Shown: positions 1-7,575 of the stretch, piece by piece | Layout: each line of letters begins with the position of its first letter | How positions within the stretch are numbered: position 1 is the stretch's first letter | Assembly: GCA_036001225.1 (NCBI GenBank) | Contig: DASYUM010000160.1 | Span: 1-13,054 of the forward strand | DNA length: 13,054 bases | Direction of reading: 5' to 3' | Origin: DASYUM01 sp036001225 | GTDB taxonomy: Bacteria; Methylomirabilota; Methylomirabilia; Rokubacteriales; DASRDR01 | Made by a program: the position numbers and the translations under genes | The notes under the pieces: model-generated | Seen by the model: the letters and a program-made list of their open reading frames with translations, nothing else | Told to the model about the DNA's origin: nothing | The model's database searches: none

Positions 1-1023
1 GCCTCCACCGTCGCGCGCGCGGGCCTTGTCGGGCAGATCCTGCCAGCGGTGCTCCTCCTTCTTCTGGAATCGGCGCAGCACGTCCTGGAGCGTGGCGGAG
101 ACGAAGAAGTACTGCTGCTTCAGCCGCACCTCCTTGCCGGCGTATTGGTCGTCCGCGGGGTACAGCACCTTGGAGATGTTCTCCGAGTGCGTCTTGTCTT
201 CCACCGCGCGCACGTACTCGCCGGCGTTGAAGCGGGCGAGGTCGAACTCCCGCGTCGATTTGGCGGCCCACAGCCGGAGGGTGTTGACGGTGTCGTTGCG
301 ATAGCCGACCACCGGGGTGTCGTAGGCCATGGCCATGACGCTCTCGCTGTCCACCCAGTCGATGCGGTCGTCCCCTTGCTCGTCGCGGAAGAAGTGGACG
401 CGCCCGTAAAACTGGACGGGATAGAGGGCGTCGGCCCGCGGGATCTCCCACGGGTTCCCCGACCGGAGCCAGTTGTCGGGGACCTCGACCTGGAAGCCGT
501 TCTCGATCCGCTGGGCGAAGATCCCGTACTCGTAGCGAATGCCGTAGCCGTAGTAGGGGAGCGCCAGCGTGGCCGCCGAGTCGAGCATGCAGGCGGCCAG
601 ACGCCCGAGCCCGCCGTTGCCGAGGCCGGCGTCCGGCTCCTGGTCCTGGAGCGCCTCCAGATCGTAGCCGAGCCGCTCCATCGCCCGGGCGTAGGCGTCG
701 TAGGCGCCGAGGTTGAGAATGTTGTTGAGGAGGACGCGGCCGGTCAGGAACTCCATCGAGAGGCAGTAGACCCGCTTGACGTCGTTGAAGTAGTAGCTGT
801 CCTGGGTGAGGAACCAGCGCTCCATCAACCGGTCGCGCACGGCCAGGGCCAGGGCCTGGTAGACGTCGAACTCGGACGCGGTGTGCTCGCCTTCCGCGAT
901 CGAGTACATCATGCGGTCGGCGAACGCCTGGATGATCCCCTCCTCGTCGAGGCGCCCGGGAGCGGGCCGGGGGATGATCCGCCTCGCCCGTCCGGGGCCG
1001 TGCTCCGGCCGTGGAGGGTTCAT
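1..1023 (-). CDS. glgP: glycogen/alpha-glucan phosphorylase, N-terminal part (cut by window edge)
   Basis: Cytoplasmic PLP-dependent enzyme (GT35 family) that phosphorolyses alpha-1,4-glucan to glucose-1-phosphate. The minus-strand frame is open for 341 codons with no stop and leaves the window at base 1; family members have about 800 or more residues, so under half is visible. Family motifs seen in order: SMEFLTGR (residues 89-96), DAGLGNGGLGRLAACMLDS (131-149), YEYGIFAQ and NGFQVEVPDNWL to GNPWE (up to 193), and KVLYPAD around 265. The first 25 residues are a Pro/Arg-rich tail before the conserved core. The ATG at 1023 is preceded by GGAAGGA (1031-1037) with 7 bases of spacing. It starts 19 bases after the amidohydrolase stop, so co-transcription is likely although the function is unrelated. 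Oddity: after DLPDK the last codons read ARARDGGG, where relatives usually continue into VAIQLNDTHP; this may be lineage variation or an edge effect. The family assignment is secure. Confidence 0.95.
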   Translation of the reverse strand, partial: MNPPRPEHGPGRARRIIPRPAPGRLDEEGIIQAFADRMMYSIAEGEHTASEFDVYQALALAVRDRLMERWFLTQDSYYFNDVKRVYCLSMEFLTGRVLLNNILNLGAYDAYARAMERLGYDLEALQDQEPDAGLGNGGLGRLAACMLDSAATLALPYYGYGIRYEYGIFAQRIENGFQVEVPDNWLRSGNPWEIPRADALYPVQFYGRVHFFRDEQGDDRIDWVDSESVMAMAYDTPVVGYRNDTVNTLRLWAAKSTREFDLARFNAGEYVRAVEDKTHSENISKVLYPADDQYAGKEVRLKQQYFFVSATLQDVLRRFQKKEEHRWQDLPDKARARDGGG

Positions 1024-1042
1024 CGAGTCATCCTTCCACCCC

Positions 1043-2227
1043 TCAGTGGCCGCCGCCCGGGGCGTGGCCGTGAGTCACCTCGGCCGCGCGGGCGGCCGGC
1101 GCCGTGTTGCGGCTCCGGCCGAGGCGAGGGACGCCGTCGATCACGACCATCGAGATGCCGGGGAGGTCGCCGGCCCGCAGCGCGTCCAGCGCCGTCCGTC
1201 CGACCGACCCCACCGGCGCGTCCACGACGACGAGGTCCGCCTCTCGACCGGCGGCGATCACGCCGACCGGCAGGCCGTAGACGCGGGCGGTGTTGCCGGT
1301 CGCCATCGCCAGCGCCGTTTCGGGGGGACAGTCCCCCAGCGCGACCAGGAGCGCGAGCGTCCGCAGGATGCCGAGCGGGACCACGCCGGTGCCGGAGGGG
1401 GCGTCGTTGCCGAGGATGATCCGGTCCCAGGCCCGGGCGTCGCGCGCGACCCGGAGCGTGTGGAGGGCGGTTCGGGCGTTGCCGCAGTGCACGATCTCGA
1501 GCGCCATCCGGGTGCCGCCGACCAGCGTCTCGATCTCGCGCGGGCTCATCGAGGTGGTGCCGCCGTTGATGTGACCGACGACGTGGGGGTCGGCCTCGAG
1601 CACCGTCTCGGCGTCGATGGGGTTGGAGCCGGCGATCGAGGGCCCGCCGGTATGGATGGTCACCGTCATCCCGTGCTGCTTGGCCCACTTCACCATCGGC
1701 GCCGCGTCGCGGCCGGTTCGGACCGAGCCGAGCCCGATCTCCCCGACCAGCTTCACGCCGGCCCGCGCCATCTCGGCGAAGTCGGCCTCGGCCAGCCCCA
1801 GCTCCAGGATCGGCGCCCCCGCGTGGATTTTGGCGCCGTTCGGCCGGAAGTTCTGGTAGGCCTTGGCGGCCACGATCGCCAGCGCCTTGAGCCCCACGAT
1901 GTCCTTCGGCCGCCCCGGCAGGTGCACCTCGCCGGCCGAGATCATCGTGGTCACCCCGCCGTTCAGCTCGGAGTCGAGGAAATCCATCGCCCGCTGCCGG
2001 GGCGTGAAGTCGCCGAAGACGGGGTGGATGTGGGAGTCGAGGAGGCCGGGCGCCACCGTCGTGCCCTTGGCGTCGATGACCGTGTCGGCGCCGTCGGTGT
2101 CGAGGGCCGACTCCCGACCGACCTGGGCGATCTTCCCGTCCACGCACACGATCGTGTCGCCGTCGGCCAGCGGGGCGGCGATATCGCCCGACACGATCTG
2201 CCCGATGTTGCGGATGACCGTCTTCAT
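1043..2227 (-). CDS. ena: enamidase-like metal-dependent amidohydrolase
   Basis: 394-residue amidohydrolase-superfamily protein. From memory it matches Eubacterium barkeri enamidase nearly end to end: IRNIGQIVSGDI at the N-terminus, PRQRAMDF, GGVTTMISAGE, PGRPKD, GNDAPSGTGVVPLGILR, MATGN and GSVGRTALDALRAGDLPGIS. That enzyme hydrolyses 6-oxo-1,4,5,6-tetrahydronicotinate to 2-formylglutarate and ammonia. Expected binuclear-metal ligands are in place: H66 and H68 (HIH), E163 in VGEIGLG, H192 in IHTGG, H219 in GHINGG and D275 in GNDAPSG. There is no signal peptide, so it is cytoplasmic. The ATG at 2225-2227 overlaps the TGA of the upstream hydroxylase gene as ATGA, which implies translational coupling; an upstream in-frame extension exists but shows no conserved residues. 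Family and fold are clear. The exact substrate is inferred and could be another cyclic enamide, lactam or imidazolone; plain annotation would be 'amidohydrolase family protein'. Confidence 0.85.
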   Translation of the reverse strand: MKTVIRNIGQIVSGDIAAPLADGDTIVCVDGKIAQVGRESALDTDGADTVIDAKGTTVAPGLLDSHIHPVFGDFTPRQRAMDFLDSELNGGVTTMISAGEVHLPGRPKDIVGLKALAIVAAKAYQNFRPNGAKIHAGAPILELGLAEADFAEMARAGVKLVGEIGLGSVRTGRDAAPMVKWAKQHGMTVTIHTGGPSIAGSNPIDAETVLEADPHVVGHINGGTTSMSPREIETLVGGTRMALEIVHCGNARTALHTLRVARDARAWDRIILGNDAPSGTGVVPLGILRTLALLVALGDCPPETALAMATGNTARVYGLPVGVIAAGREADLVVVDAPVGSVGRTALDALRAGDLPGISMVVIDGVPRLGRSRNTAPAARAAEVTHGHAPGGGH

Positions 2228-4959
2228 GCGCCGCGGTCTCCTCGCATCGTCTGGAACACGCGCTCGGGGGTCGCCGGGAGCCGCCAGATCCGCCGGCCGA
2301 TGGCCCGTGAGATCGCGTTCAGGACGGCCGGCGCGGTGGCGATCATGGCCGGCTCGCCGACACCCTTGGCCCCGAACGGCCCGAAGGGATCGTCCGACTC
2401 GACGAGGATGGGCACGATCTCGGGGACCTCGAGCGCGGTCGGGATCAGGTAGGTCGAGAAGTTCAGCGTCCGGCCGGGGACGTACTCCTCGGTCAGCGCG
2501 AAGCCGAGCCCCATCACCACCCCACCCTCGATCTGCCCCTCGGCCGCCTGGGGGTTGATGGCCCGGCCGAGGTCGTGCGCGGCGATGACCCGCCGGACGC
2601 GGACCTCGCCGGTCTCGCGGTTGACGTAGAGCTGGGCGAGCTGGGTCGCGAAGGCGTAGGTCTGGTAGGGCACGCCCTGCCCGTCGGCGTCGAGCGGGGT
2701 GGTGGCGGGGTCGAAGTAGCCGCGGAAGGTCCACTGGCCGTCGCGCTCCCGGATCGCCCGCGCCACCGCATCGAGCCCCACCGCGCCGCCGCCGTCGAGC
2801 CGCTCCACCCGGCCGCCGCGCACCCGCACGCGGTCGGGGGCCACGCCGAGGAGGCCGGCGCCCTCGCCGACCAGCGCCTTGACGAGCGCCTGGCCGGCAT
2901 CCCGCACCGCGTTGCCGACGATGAAGGCGACGCGGCTCGCCGAGGTTTTCCCCGAATCCGGCGTGAGCCGCGTGTCGGCCGTGGTGAGCCGGATCCGGTC
3001 GAGGTCGCAGCCGAGGGTCTCGGCCAGGACCTGGCCGAGGATCGTCGAGGAGCCCTGGCCGATGTCGGCGGCCGAGGTGGCGAGGTGGACGCGGCCGTCG
3101 GCTTCCAGCTCGACCCGGACCTCGGCGGGGTTCGAGAGCGCGGTGTTGCCGATGCCGTACCACATCGAGGCGACGCCCTCGCCGAGCACCCACGGCCCGT
3201 CCTCGGCCGGCAGGGGATCGCGGGCAGCCAGCTCCCGCCGCCGATCGCGAACCGCCTCCAGGGTCTCGACCAGGCCGACGCTGCCCTCCAGCGCCTGCCC
3301 GGTGGCGGTGAGGCTGCCCCGGCGCAGCGCGTTCCGGAGGCGCAGCTCGATCGGGTCCACGCCGAGCTCCAGCGCCAGGAGGTCGATGGCGCCCTCGGTG
3401 GCGACGGCGACCTGCGGCGTCGAGAAGCCGCGCATCGCCCCCGCCGGCGGGTTGTTCGTGTACCAGAGGAAGCCGCGGGCCTGGACGTGCGGCACCGCGT
3501 AGGGGCCGCTCGCGTGGATGCAGGCGCGGGTGATGACGGTCGGCCCCCAGGAGGCGTAGGCGCCGGTATCCCCGCTGATCTCGGCTGCCACCGCGGTGAA
3601 GCGACCGCCGGCGTCGGCGCCCAGGCGCATCCGCACCTCGTACGGATGGCGCTTGACCGTGGCCAGGACCGACTCCTCCCGGCTGAACGCGCACTTCACC
3701 GGGCGGCCGAACTTGGCGACGGCCAGGGCGAGGTACGGCTGGATCGAGAGGTCGAGCTTGCCGCCGAAGCCGCCGCCGGTGACGGCCTGGATCACGCGGA
3801 TGCCGGCCGGCGGGAGTCCGAGGACCTTGGCCGTCGCGTCGCGGTCCATGTACGGCGTCTGGGTCGAGACCACGAGCGTGATGGTGCCGTCGGCTTCCCG
3901 ATACGCGACGCCGGCCTCGGGCTCGATGTACGCGTGCTCGATCCACTGGGTCTGCCAGGTGCCCTCCACGACGACCGCCGCCTCACCCAGGCCGCGGGCG
4001 ACGTCACCCTTGCGAACGGCGGGCCGGGCCAGCAGGTTCCCCGCCGGATGGAGGCGCGGCGCGTCCGCCCGGCGCGCGGCGTCCGCCGAGAGCAGCGCGG
4101 GCAGCGGCCGGTAGTGGACGCGCACGGCCCGCGCCGCGGCGTCGGCCGCGGCCCGCGTCTCGGCCACGACGGCGGCGACGGCGTCACCGGCGTAGCGCAC
4201 GACCATGTCGCAGAAGACCGGCTGATCCTCGACGAGGATCCCGTAGCCGTTCTGGCCGGGGACGTCGGCCGCGGTGAGGACCCCGACCACGCCGGGCCGG
4301 GCCAGGGCCGGCTCGGTCTCGACGGCCAGGAGCTCGGCGTAGGCGTGCGGGCTGCGGACGATCTGGAGCTGGAGGCAGCCGGCCGGCTGGTAGTCGTCGG
4401 CGTAGAGCGCGGTGCCGCGCACCTTGGCCTCGGCGTCCACCCGCACCACGGGCCGGCCCACCGCGCCGCTCGCCCGCGAGGTCCGGCGCCCGTCGCGGCC
4501 GAAGCGCGCGGCCAGCAGGACGGCGTCGAGGATCTTCGTATAGCCGGTGCAGCGGCAGAGGTTGCCGGCGAGCCAGGCCTGCGCCTCGGCCCGGGTCGGG
4601 GCCGGGTTCGCGTCGAGGAGCGCCGCCGTCGCCATCACCATGCCCGGGATGCAGATGCCGCACTGAACGGCGCCGGCCTGGAGGAAGGCCTCCTGCGCCG
4701 GATGGAGCGCGCCGTCGGTGGGGCTCAGGCCCTCGATCGTCGTCACCGCCGCGCCGGCCGCCTTCACCGCCGGGACCAGGCAGGCGTCGACCAGGCGGCC
4801 GTCCAGCCAGACCGCGCAGGCCCCACACTCGCCCTCCAGGCAACCGGACTTGGTGCCGGTCAGCCCGAGGTCCTCGCGGAGGAAGTCGAGCAGGCTCGCG
4901 CCGGCCCGCAGCGGAGCGCAGACGTCGGCACCGTTGACGGCGAGGCAGAGCTCAGCCAT
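2224..4959 (-). CDS. xanthine dehydrogenase-family hydroxylase, fused [2Fe-2S] and molybdopterin subunit
   Basis: 911-residue fusion of the iron-sulfur and catalytic subunits of a molybdenum hydroxylase, an enzyme class that inserts water-derived oxygen at an electron-poor ring carbon or aldehyde. Residues 1-155: plant-type [2Fe-2S] cysteines C40, C45, C48 and C60, then the second cluster C100, C103, C135 and C137. From about 170: hammerhead domain (RVDAEAKVRGTALYADDY). Molybdopterin domains: GGGFGGK (395-401), AMRGFSTPQ (508-516), a GQGSST stretch, and GFGAKGVGEPA-type C-terminus with probable catalytic Glu869. By eye, E346 and R478 align with bovine XDH Glu802 and Arg880. The CO-dehydrogenase loop (AYxCSFR) is absent, so it is not CoxL. 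Fused architecture and length resemble Desulfovibrio aldehyde oxidoreductase and E. coli XdhD. The start overlaps the FAD-subunit stop by 8 bases, and its stop overlaps the amidohydrolase start. Substrate unknown; an N-heterocycle is inferred from the neighbours. Confidence 0.93.
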   Translation of the reverse strand: MAELCLAVNGADVCAPLRAGASLLDFLREDLGLTGTKSGCLEGECGACAVWLDGRLVDACLVPAVKAAGAAVTTIEGLSPTDGALHPAQEAFLQAGAVQCGICIPGMVMATAALLDANPAPTRAEAQAWLAGNLCRCTGYTKILDAVLLAARFGRDGRRTSRASGAVGRPVVRVDAEAKVRGTALYADDYQPAGCLQLQIVRSPHAYAELLAVETEPALARPGVVGVLTAADVPGQNGYGILVEDQPVFCDMVVRYAGDAVAAVVAETRAAADAAARAVRVHYRPLPALLSADAARRADAPRLHPAGNLLARPAVRKGDVARGLGEAAVVVEGTWQTQWIEHAYIEPEAGVAYREADGTITLVVSTQTPYMDRDATAKVLGLPPAGIRVIQAVTGGGFGGKLDLSIQPYLALAVAKFGRPVKCAFSREESVLATVKRHPYEVRMRLGADAGGRFTAVAAEISGDTGAYASWGPTVITRACIHASGPYAVPHVQARGFLWYTNNPPAGAMRGFSTPQVAVATEGAIDLLALELGVDPIELRLRNALRRGSLTATGQALEGSVGLVETLEAVRDRRRELAARDPLPAEDGPWVLGEGVASMWYGIGNTALSNPAEVRVELEADGRVHLATSAADIGQGSSTILGQVLAETLGCDLDRIRLTTADTRLTPDSGKTSASRVAFIVGNAVRDAGQALVKALVGEGAGLLGVAPDRVRVRGGRVERLDGGGAVGLDAVARAIRERDGQWTFRGYFDPATTPLDADGQGVPYQTYAFATQLAQLYVNRETGEVRVRRVIAAHDLGRAINPQAAEGQIEGGVVMGLGFALTEEYVPGRTLNFSTYLIPTALEVPEIVPILVESDDPFGPFGAKGVGEPAMIATAPAVLNAISRAIGRRIWRLPATPERVFQTMRGDRGA

Positions 4960-5839
4960 CGGACTCGGCCGGCGCGCCGGCGGCTCGGAGGGCAGCGGTG
5001 ATCGCGGTCGCGACGAGGGCGGGCAGCACCTCGTGCCGATAGCCGGCCGACGCCCGAAGGTCGCCGATCGGCTGCGCGGTCTCGACGGCCGCCCGCGCCG
5101 CGGCCTCGATGCGCGGGGGCGTCGGTCGCTCGGCGATCAGCGCCGCCTCCGCCGCCGGGGCCCGCACCGGCGTCGGCGCCACCGCACCCAGGACCACGCG
5201 GGCCAGCGCCACCCGACCCGCCGCGTCCAGGCGCAGCCGGACGGCCACGCTCGCGACGGAGATCGCCATCGGGTGCTCGGGCCAGGCCCGGTTGACCAGC
5301 TTGTAGAAGGCGCTCCCCTCGCCTCCGCCCCGGGCCGAGACCCGGAACGCGGTGAGCACGCTCCCCGGCGGCACGCCGAGCCGGCCCGGTCCCACCACGA
5401 CCGCCTCGATCGGTCGCACCCGCCGGCCCGCCGGCGTGAGGGCCTCCACGCGAGCGTCGAGCGCCCACAGCGCGGCGACCCCGTCGCCGGCCGGGGAGGC
5501 GTTCGCCACGTTGCCGCCCAGCGTCGCGACGTTGCGAATGGCCGGCGAGGCGAAGCGCTCCGCGACCTGCGTGAGGATCGGCGCGTGATCGCGGATCAGC
5601 GGATCGGTCAGGCAGTCGGTGTAGGTCACGCCGGCGCCCAGGACCAGCTCACCGTCCACGAGCGCGACCCGGCGGAGCTCGGGGACCTTCGACACGTCCA
5701 GCACCGGGCCGCTTGCCACCCGGGCCCGCGCGCGGATCATGAGGTCGGTCCCTCCGGCGAAGATCGTGAGCGCCGCGTTGGCGCTGGCGACGGCGGTTGC
5801 GACCTCCGCCAGCGAGCGCGCCACCCGATAGCTCGTCAT
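4952..5839 (-). CDS. FAD-binding (medium) subunit of the molybdenum hydroxylase
   Basis: 295-residue FAD subunit that would take electrons from the [2Fe-2S] clusters of the fused partner and pass them to NAD or another acceptor. Domain order: FAD_binding_5 with AGGTDL (residues 28-33), and the second FAD loop TLGGNVANASPAGD (106-119), followed by the CO_deh_flav_C region (VASVAVRLRLDAAGRVALARV, about 205-225). Length is normal for CoxM/XdhB/YgfM-type subunits, and there is no [4Fe-4S] insertion of the 4-hydroxybenzoyl-CoA reductase type. The ATG at 5837-5839 has a clear ribosome site, GGAGGG (5850-5855), 10 bases upstream. The gene lies 21 bases downstream of livF and overlaps the next subunit by 8 bases, so it is the first enzyme gene in the run. 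The C-terminal 40 residues are alanine-rich. Confidence 0.92.
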   Translation of the reverse strand: MTSYRVARSLAEVATAVASANAALTIFAGGTDLMIRARARVASGPVLDVSKVPELRRVALVDGELVLGAGVTYTDCLTDPLIRDHAPILTQVAERFASPAIRNVATLGGNVANASPAGDGVAALWALDARVEALTPAGRRVRPIEAVVVGPGRLGVPPGSVLTAFRVSARGGGEGSAFYKLVNRAWPEHPMAISVASVAVRLRLDAAGRVALARVVLGAVAPTPVRAPAAEAALIAERPTPPRIEAAARAAVETAQPIGDLRASAGYRHEVLPALVATAITAALRAAGAPAESDG

Positions 5840-5860
5840 CGGTTCTGGACCCTCCCGGCC

Positions 5861-6562
5861 TCAGCGTTTGACACCAACATACCGTAACAGCACGTCGGGG
5901 TTCGAGGCCAGCTCGGCCGGCGTCGCCCGGTGGCGGACGCGGCCGGTTTCCATGATCACCACGGTGTCCGCAACCTGGAGGGCCGCCTCGATCCGCTGCT
6001 CCACCAGTAGCACCCCGACCTGCCGCTCCTTGAGCAGGCGGATGGTCTCCAGCAGCCGCTGGACTAGGCTCGGCATGAGGCCCTCCGTCGGCTCGTCCAT
6101 CAGCAAGATCCGGGGACTGGCGCACAGCGCCCGGGCCGTCGCCAGCATCTGCTGCTCGCCCCCGCTCAGCGTTCCCGCGAGCTGTCGGAGCCGCTGCCCG
6201 AGCACGGGGAAGAGGCCGAGGACCCAGTCGAGCGTATCGGTTCCGCCGCCCCTGAGCAGGAGGCCCATCTTCAGGTTCTCCTCGACGGTCAGGTATGGAA
6301 ACAGCCGCCGCCCCTGCGGGATGTAGCCGATGCCGAGCCGCGGGATGTCGTGCGGGCGGAGCCCGGTTAGCTCGGCGTCGTCGAGCCGGATGCGGCCCGA
6401 TCGGGGCCTGACGAACCCCATGATGGCGCGGAGCGTGGTCGTCTTGCCAGCCCCGTTCCGGCCCAGGAGCCCGAGTACCTGCCCGGGGGCGAGCGTCAGC
6501 GAAACGTCGGCGAGCACCCGGACGTCGCCGTAGTAGCAGTCGATCGCCTCGAGGCTCAGCAT
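5861..6562 (-). CDS. livF: branched-chain-type ABC transporter ATPase LivF
   Basis: 233-residue cytoplasmic ATPase of a HAAT-family importer (branched-chain amino acids, amides, aromatic or other small acids). Visible motifs: Walker A GRNGAGKT (34-41), Q-loop IPQGRRLFPYLTVEENL (81-97), signature LSGGEQQ (132-138), Walker B ILLMDEP (152-158), and VEQR at 187-190 where LivF proteins carry Gln in place of the H-loop His. Short length and the LTVEENL stretch mark LivF rather than LivG. The ATG (6560-6562) shares one base with the livG stop (TGATG), so translation is coupled. Codons upstream of it in the same frame are out-of-frame livG sequence and were discarded. Its product would pair with LivG on the LivHM pore; the 21-base gap to the hydroxylase genes ties the transporter to them. 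Confidence 0.95.
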   Translation of the reverse strand: MLSLEAIDCYYGDVRVLADVSLTLAPGQVLGLLGRNGAGKTTTLRAIMGFVRPRSGRIRLDDAELTGLRPHDIPRLGIGYIPQGRRLFPYLTVEENLKMGLLLRGGGTDTLDWVLGLFPVLGQRLRQLAGTLSGGEQQMLATARALCASPRILLMDEPTEGLMPSLVQRLLETIRLLKERQVGVLLVEQRIEAALQVADTVVIMETGRVRHRATPAELASNPDVLLRYVGVKR

Positions 6563-7299
6563 CAGACCCCGAGATACGAGCGTTGCACGTCGGGGTGGCG
6601 CTCGATCTCGGCCGGGGTACCCTCGGCAAGAACCGCTCCCTTGTCCATCACCGTGACCCGGTCCGACAGCTCGAGCACGACGGCCATGTTGTGCTCGATG
6701 AGCAGGATGGTGACCGTCTTGGCGATCTCTCGGGCGAGCCGGCTGAAGGCGACGATCTCGTCGGGCGCGAGACCCTGGGTGGGCTCGTCCAGCGCCAGCA
6801 GGACCGGCCGAAGCTCGAGCGCCATGGCGAGCTCCAGGAGCTTCTGATGGCCGTAGGGGAGGGAGCCCGCCGGCGCCGCCCGCGCCGCCGCCAGCCCGAT
6901 GCCTGCCAGCGCGGCCTCGACACGCTCGGCCAGCGCCGGCCGCGACAGCGCGAGCCGGTCGGCCGGGCGCCGCATCAGCCGGCGCTGGACAGCGAGGGCG
7001 ACGTTGTCGAAGACGGTGAGGTTGCGGAAGATGCTGGTGACCTGGAAGGTATAGGCGATCCCGAGGGCGACTCGGTCCCACGCCGGGAGCCGCGTGATGT
7101 CGCGCCCTCGAAACCGCACCCGACCCGCGGTCGGCCGGAGGCGGCCGCTGATCATGCTCACCAGCGTCGTCTTCCCCGCCCCGTTGGGGCCGATGATCGC
7201 CCGGATCTCGCCCGCCTCGACTCGGAAGTGGACGCCGCGGACGGCCTCGAGGCCGTCGAACGACTTGGAGAGCCCGATGGTTTCCAGGAGCGCGCTCAC
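6562..7299 (-). CDS. livG: branched-chain-type ABC transporter ATPase LivG
   Basis: 245-residue ATPase partner of LivF. Walker A GPNGAGKT (37-44), Q-loop FQ (85-86) followed by IFRNLTVFDNV, a LivG-type signature LPYGHQKLLE (147-156) in place of LSGGQ, Walker B VLLALDEP (166-173), H-loop IEHNM (201-205), and the C-terminal BCA_ABC_TP tail ending SYLGV. The start is taken as GTG at 7297-7299, because the conserved sequence begins there (SALLETIGLSKSF) and about 80 further in-frame upstream codons look non-coding. The ribosome site is weak (GGGGCGG about 7 bases upstream), so the start is less certain than the gene. It follows a 276-base gap after livM and is the first gene of the tightly packed livG-livF-hydroxylase-amidohydrolase run. 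Confidence 0.93.
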   Translation of the reverse strand: MSALLETIGLSKSFDGLEAVRGVHFRVEAGEIRAIIGPNGAGKTTLVSMISGRLRPTAGRVRFRGRDITRLPAWDRVALGIAYTFQVTSIFRNLTVFDNVALAVQRRLMRRPADRLALSRPALAERVEAALAGIGLAAARAAPAGSLPYGHQKLLELAMALELRPVLLALDEPTQGLAPDEIVAFSRLAREIAKTVTILLIEHNMAVVLELSDRVTVMDKGAVLAEGTPAEIERHPDVQRSYLGV

Positions 7300-7401
7300 G
7301 GGAGCACCGCCCCGTGATCGAAACGCGCCCTTGAAGCGAAGGGACCGCGTCGAGGCCAGAGCACCGCTAGGACGCCCAGAGGTCGCCGCGTCGCGAACGC
7401 C

Positions 7402-7422
7402 GCCGGCGCGAGCAGCGCCGGC
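7402..7422 (-). repeat. GC hairpin, 8-bp perfect stem, 5-base loop
   Basis: Arms GCCGGCGC (7402-7409) and GCGCCGGC (7415-7422) are exact reverse complements around the loop GAGCA. No T-run follows in the minus-strand direction, so it is not a canonical intrinsic terminator; an mRNA-stability or attenuation element is possible. Strong GC hairpins also arise by chance in DNA of this composition. Confidence 0.55.
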
Positions 7423-7447
7423 CGAGATGGTCGACGAGGCGGGCCGA

Positions 7448-7474
7448 AGCAGATGCTGCAATTGATCATCTGCT
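7448..7474. promoter_or_regulatory. candidate operator dyad, 8-bp arms, 11-base spacer
   Basis: AGCAGATG (7448-7455) and CATCTGCT (7467-7474) are perfect reverse complements around CTGCAATTGAT. The element is clearly more AT-rich than its surroundings and lies about 150-175 bases upstream of the livG start. Size and symmetry fit a dimeric-regulator site (LysR, GntR or TetR type), but no regulator gene is in the window. Function is inferred from symmetry and position only. Confidence 0.4.
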
Positions 7475-7575
7475 CGCGGCGACTCCGAGCCAACGGCCCT
7501 CCGGCCGCCGCTCGCTTCTGGGAGGCCCGCCCCGACCACCGACGACGCGTGGCGACGGGCACGGCCTGGGCCGCC

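Larger units (their letters stand above)
7300..7575. other. livM-livG intergenic gap with two inverted repeats
   Basis: This is the only large gap within the minus-strand run. Open frames across it are Arg/Ala/Pro-rich and show no recognisable protein. It contains a GC-rich hairpin (7402-7422) and an AT-richer dyad (7448-7474), listed separately. I see no convincing -35/-10 pair on the minus strand. It may mark an internal promoter or processing point separating livHM from livGF and the enzymes. Confidence 0.6.

Noticed and set aside
49..2558. Long plus-strand open frames opposite glgP and the amidohydrolase
   Set aside because: They lie antisense to clearly conserved proteins, are Arg/Gly/Pro/His-rich and show no family motif; high GC suppresses stop codons on the opposite strand.
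2228..3946. N-terminal extension of the amidohydrolase frame
   Set aside because: The extension is out-of-frame Mo-subunit sequence; the conserved protein begins at the ATG at 2227, coupled to the upstream stop.
2224..4959. CO dehydrogenase large subunit (CoxL)
   Set aside because: The form I active-site loop with cysteine (AYxCSFR) is missing; the corresponding segment reads AMRGFSTPQ, and the [2Fe-2S] domain is fused.
2575..5001. 808-codon plus-strand open frame opposite the Mo hydroxylase
   Set aside because: Low-complexity composition and antisense to the intact 911-residue fused subunit; a GC shadow despite its length.
7402..7422. Intrinsic terminator after livM
   Set aside because: The hairpin is strong, but no T-run follows in the minus-strand direction.
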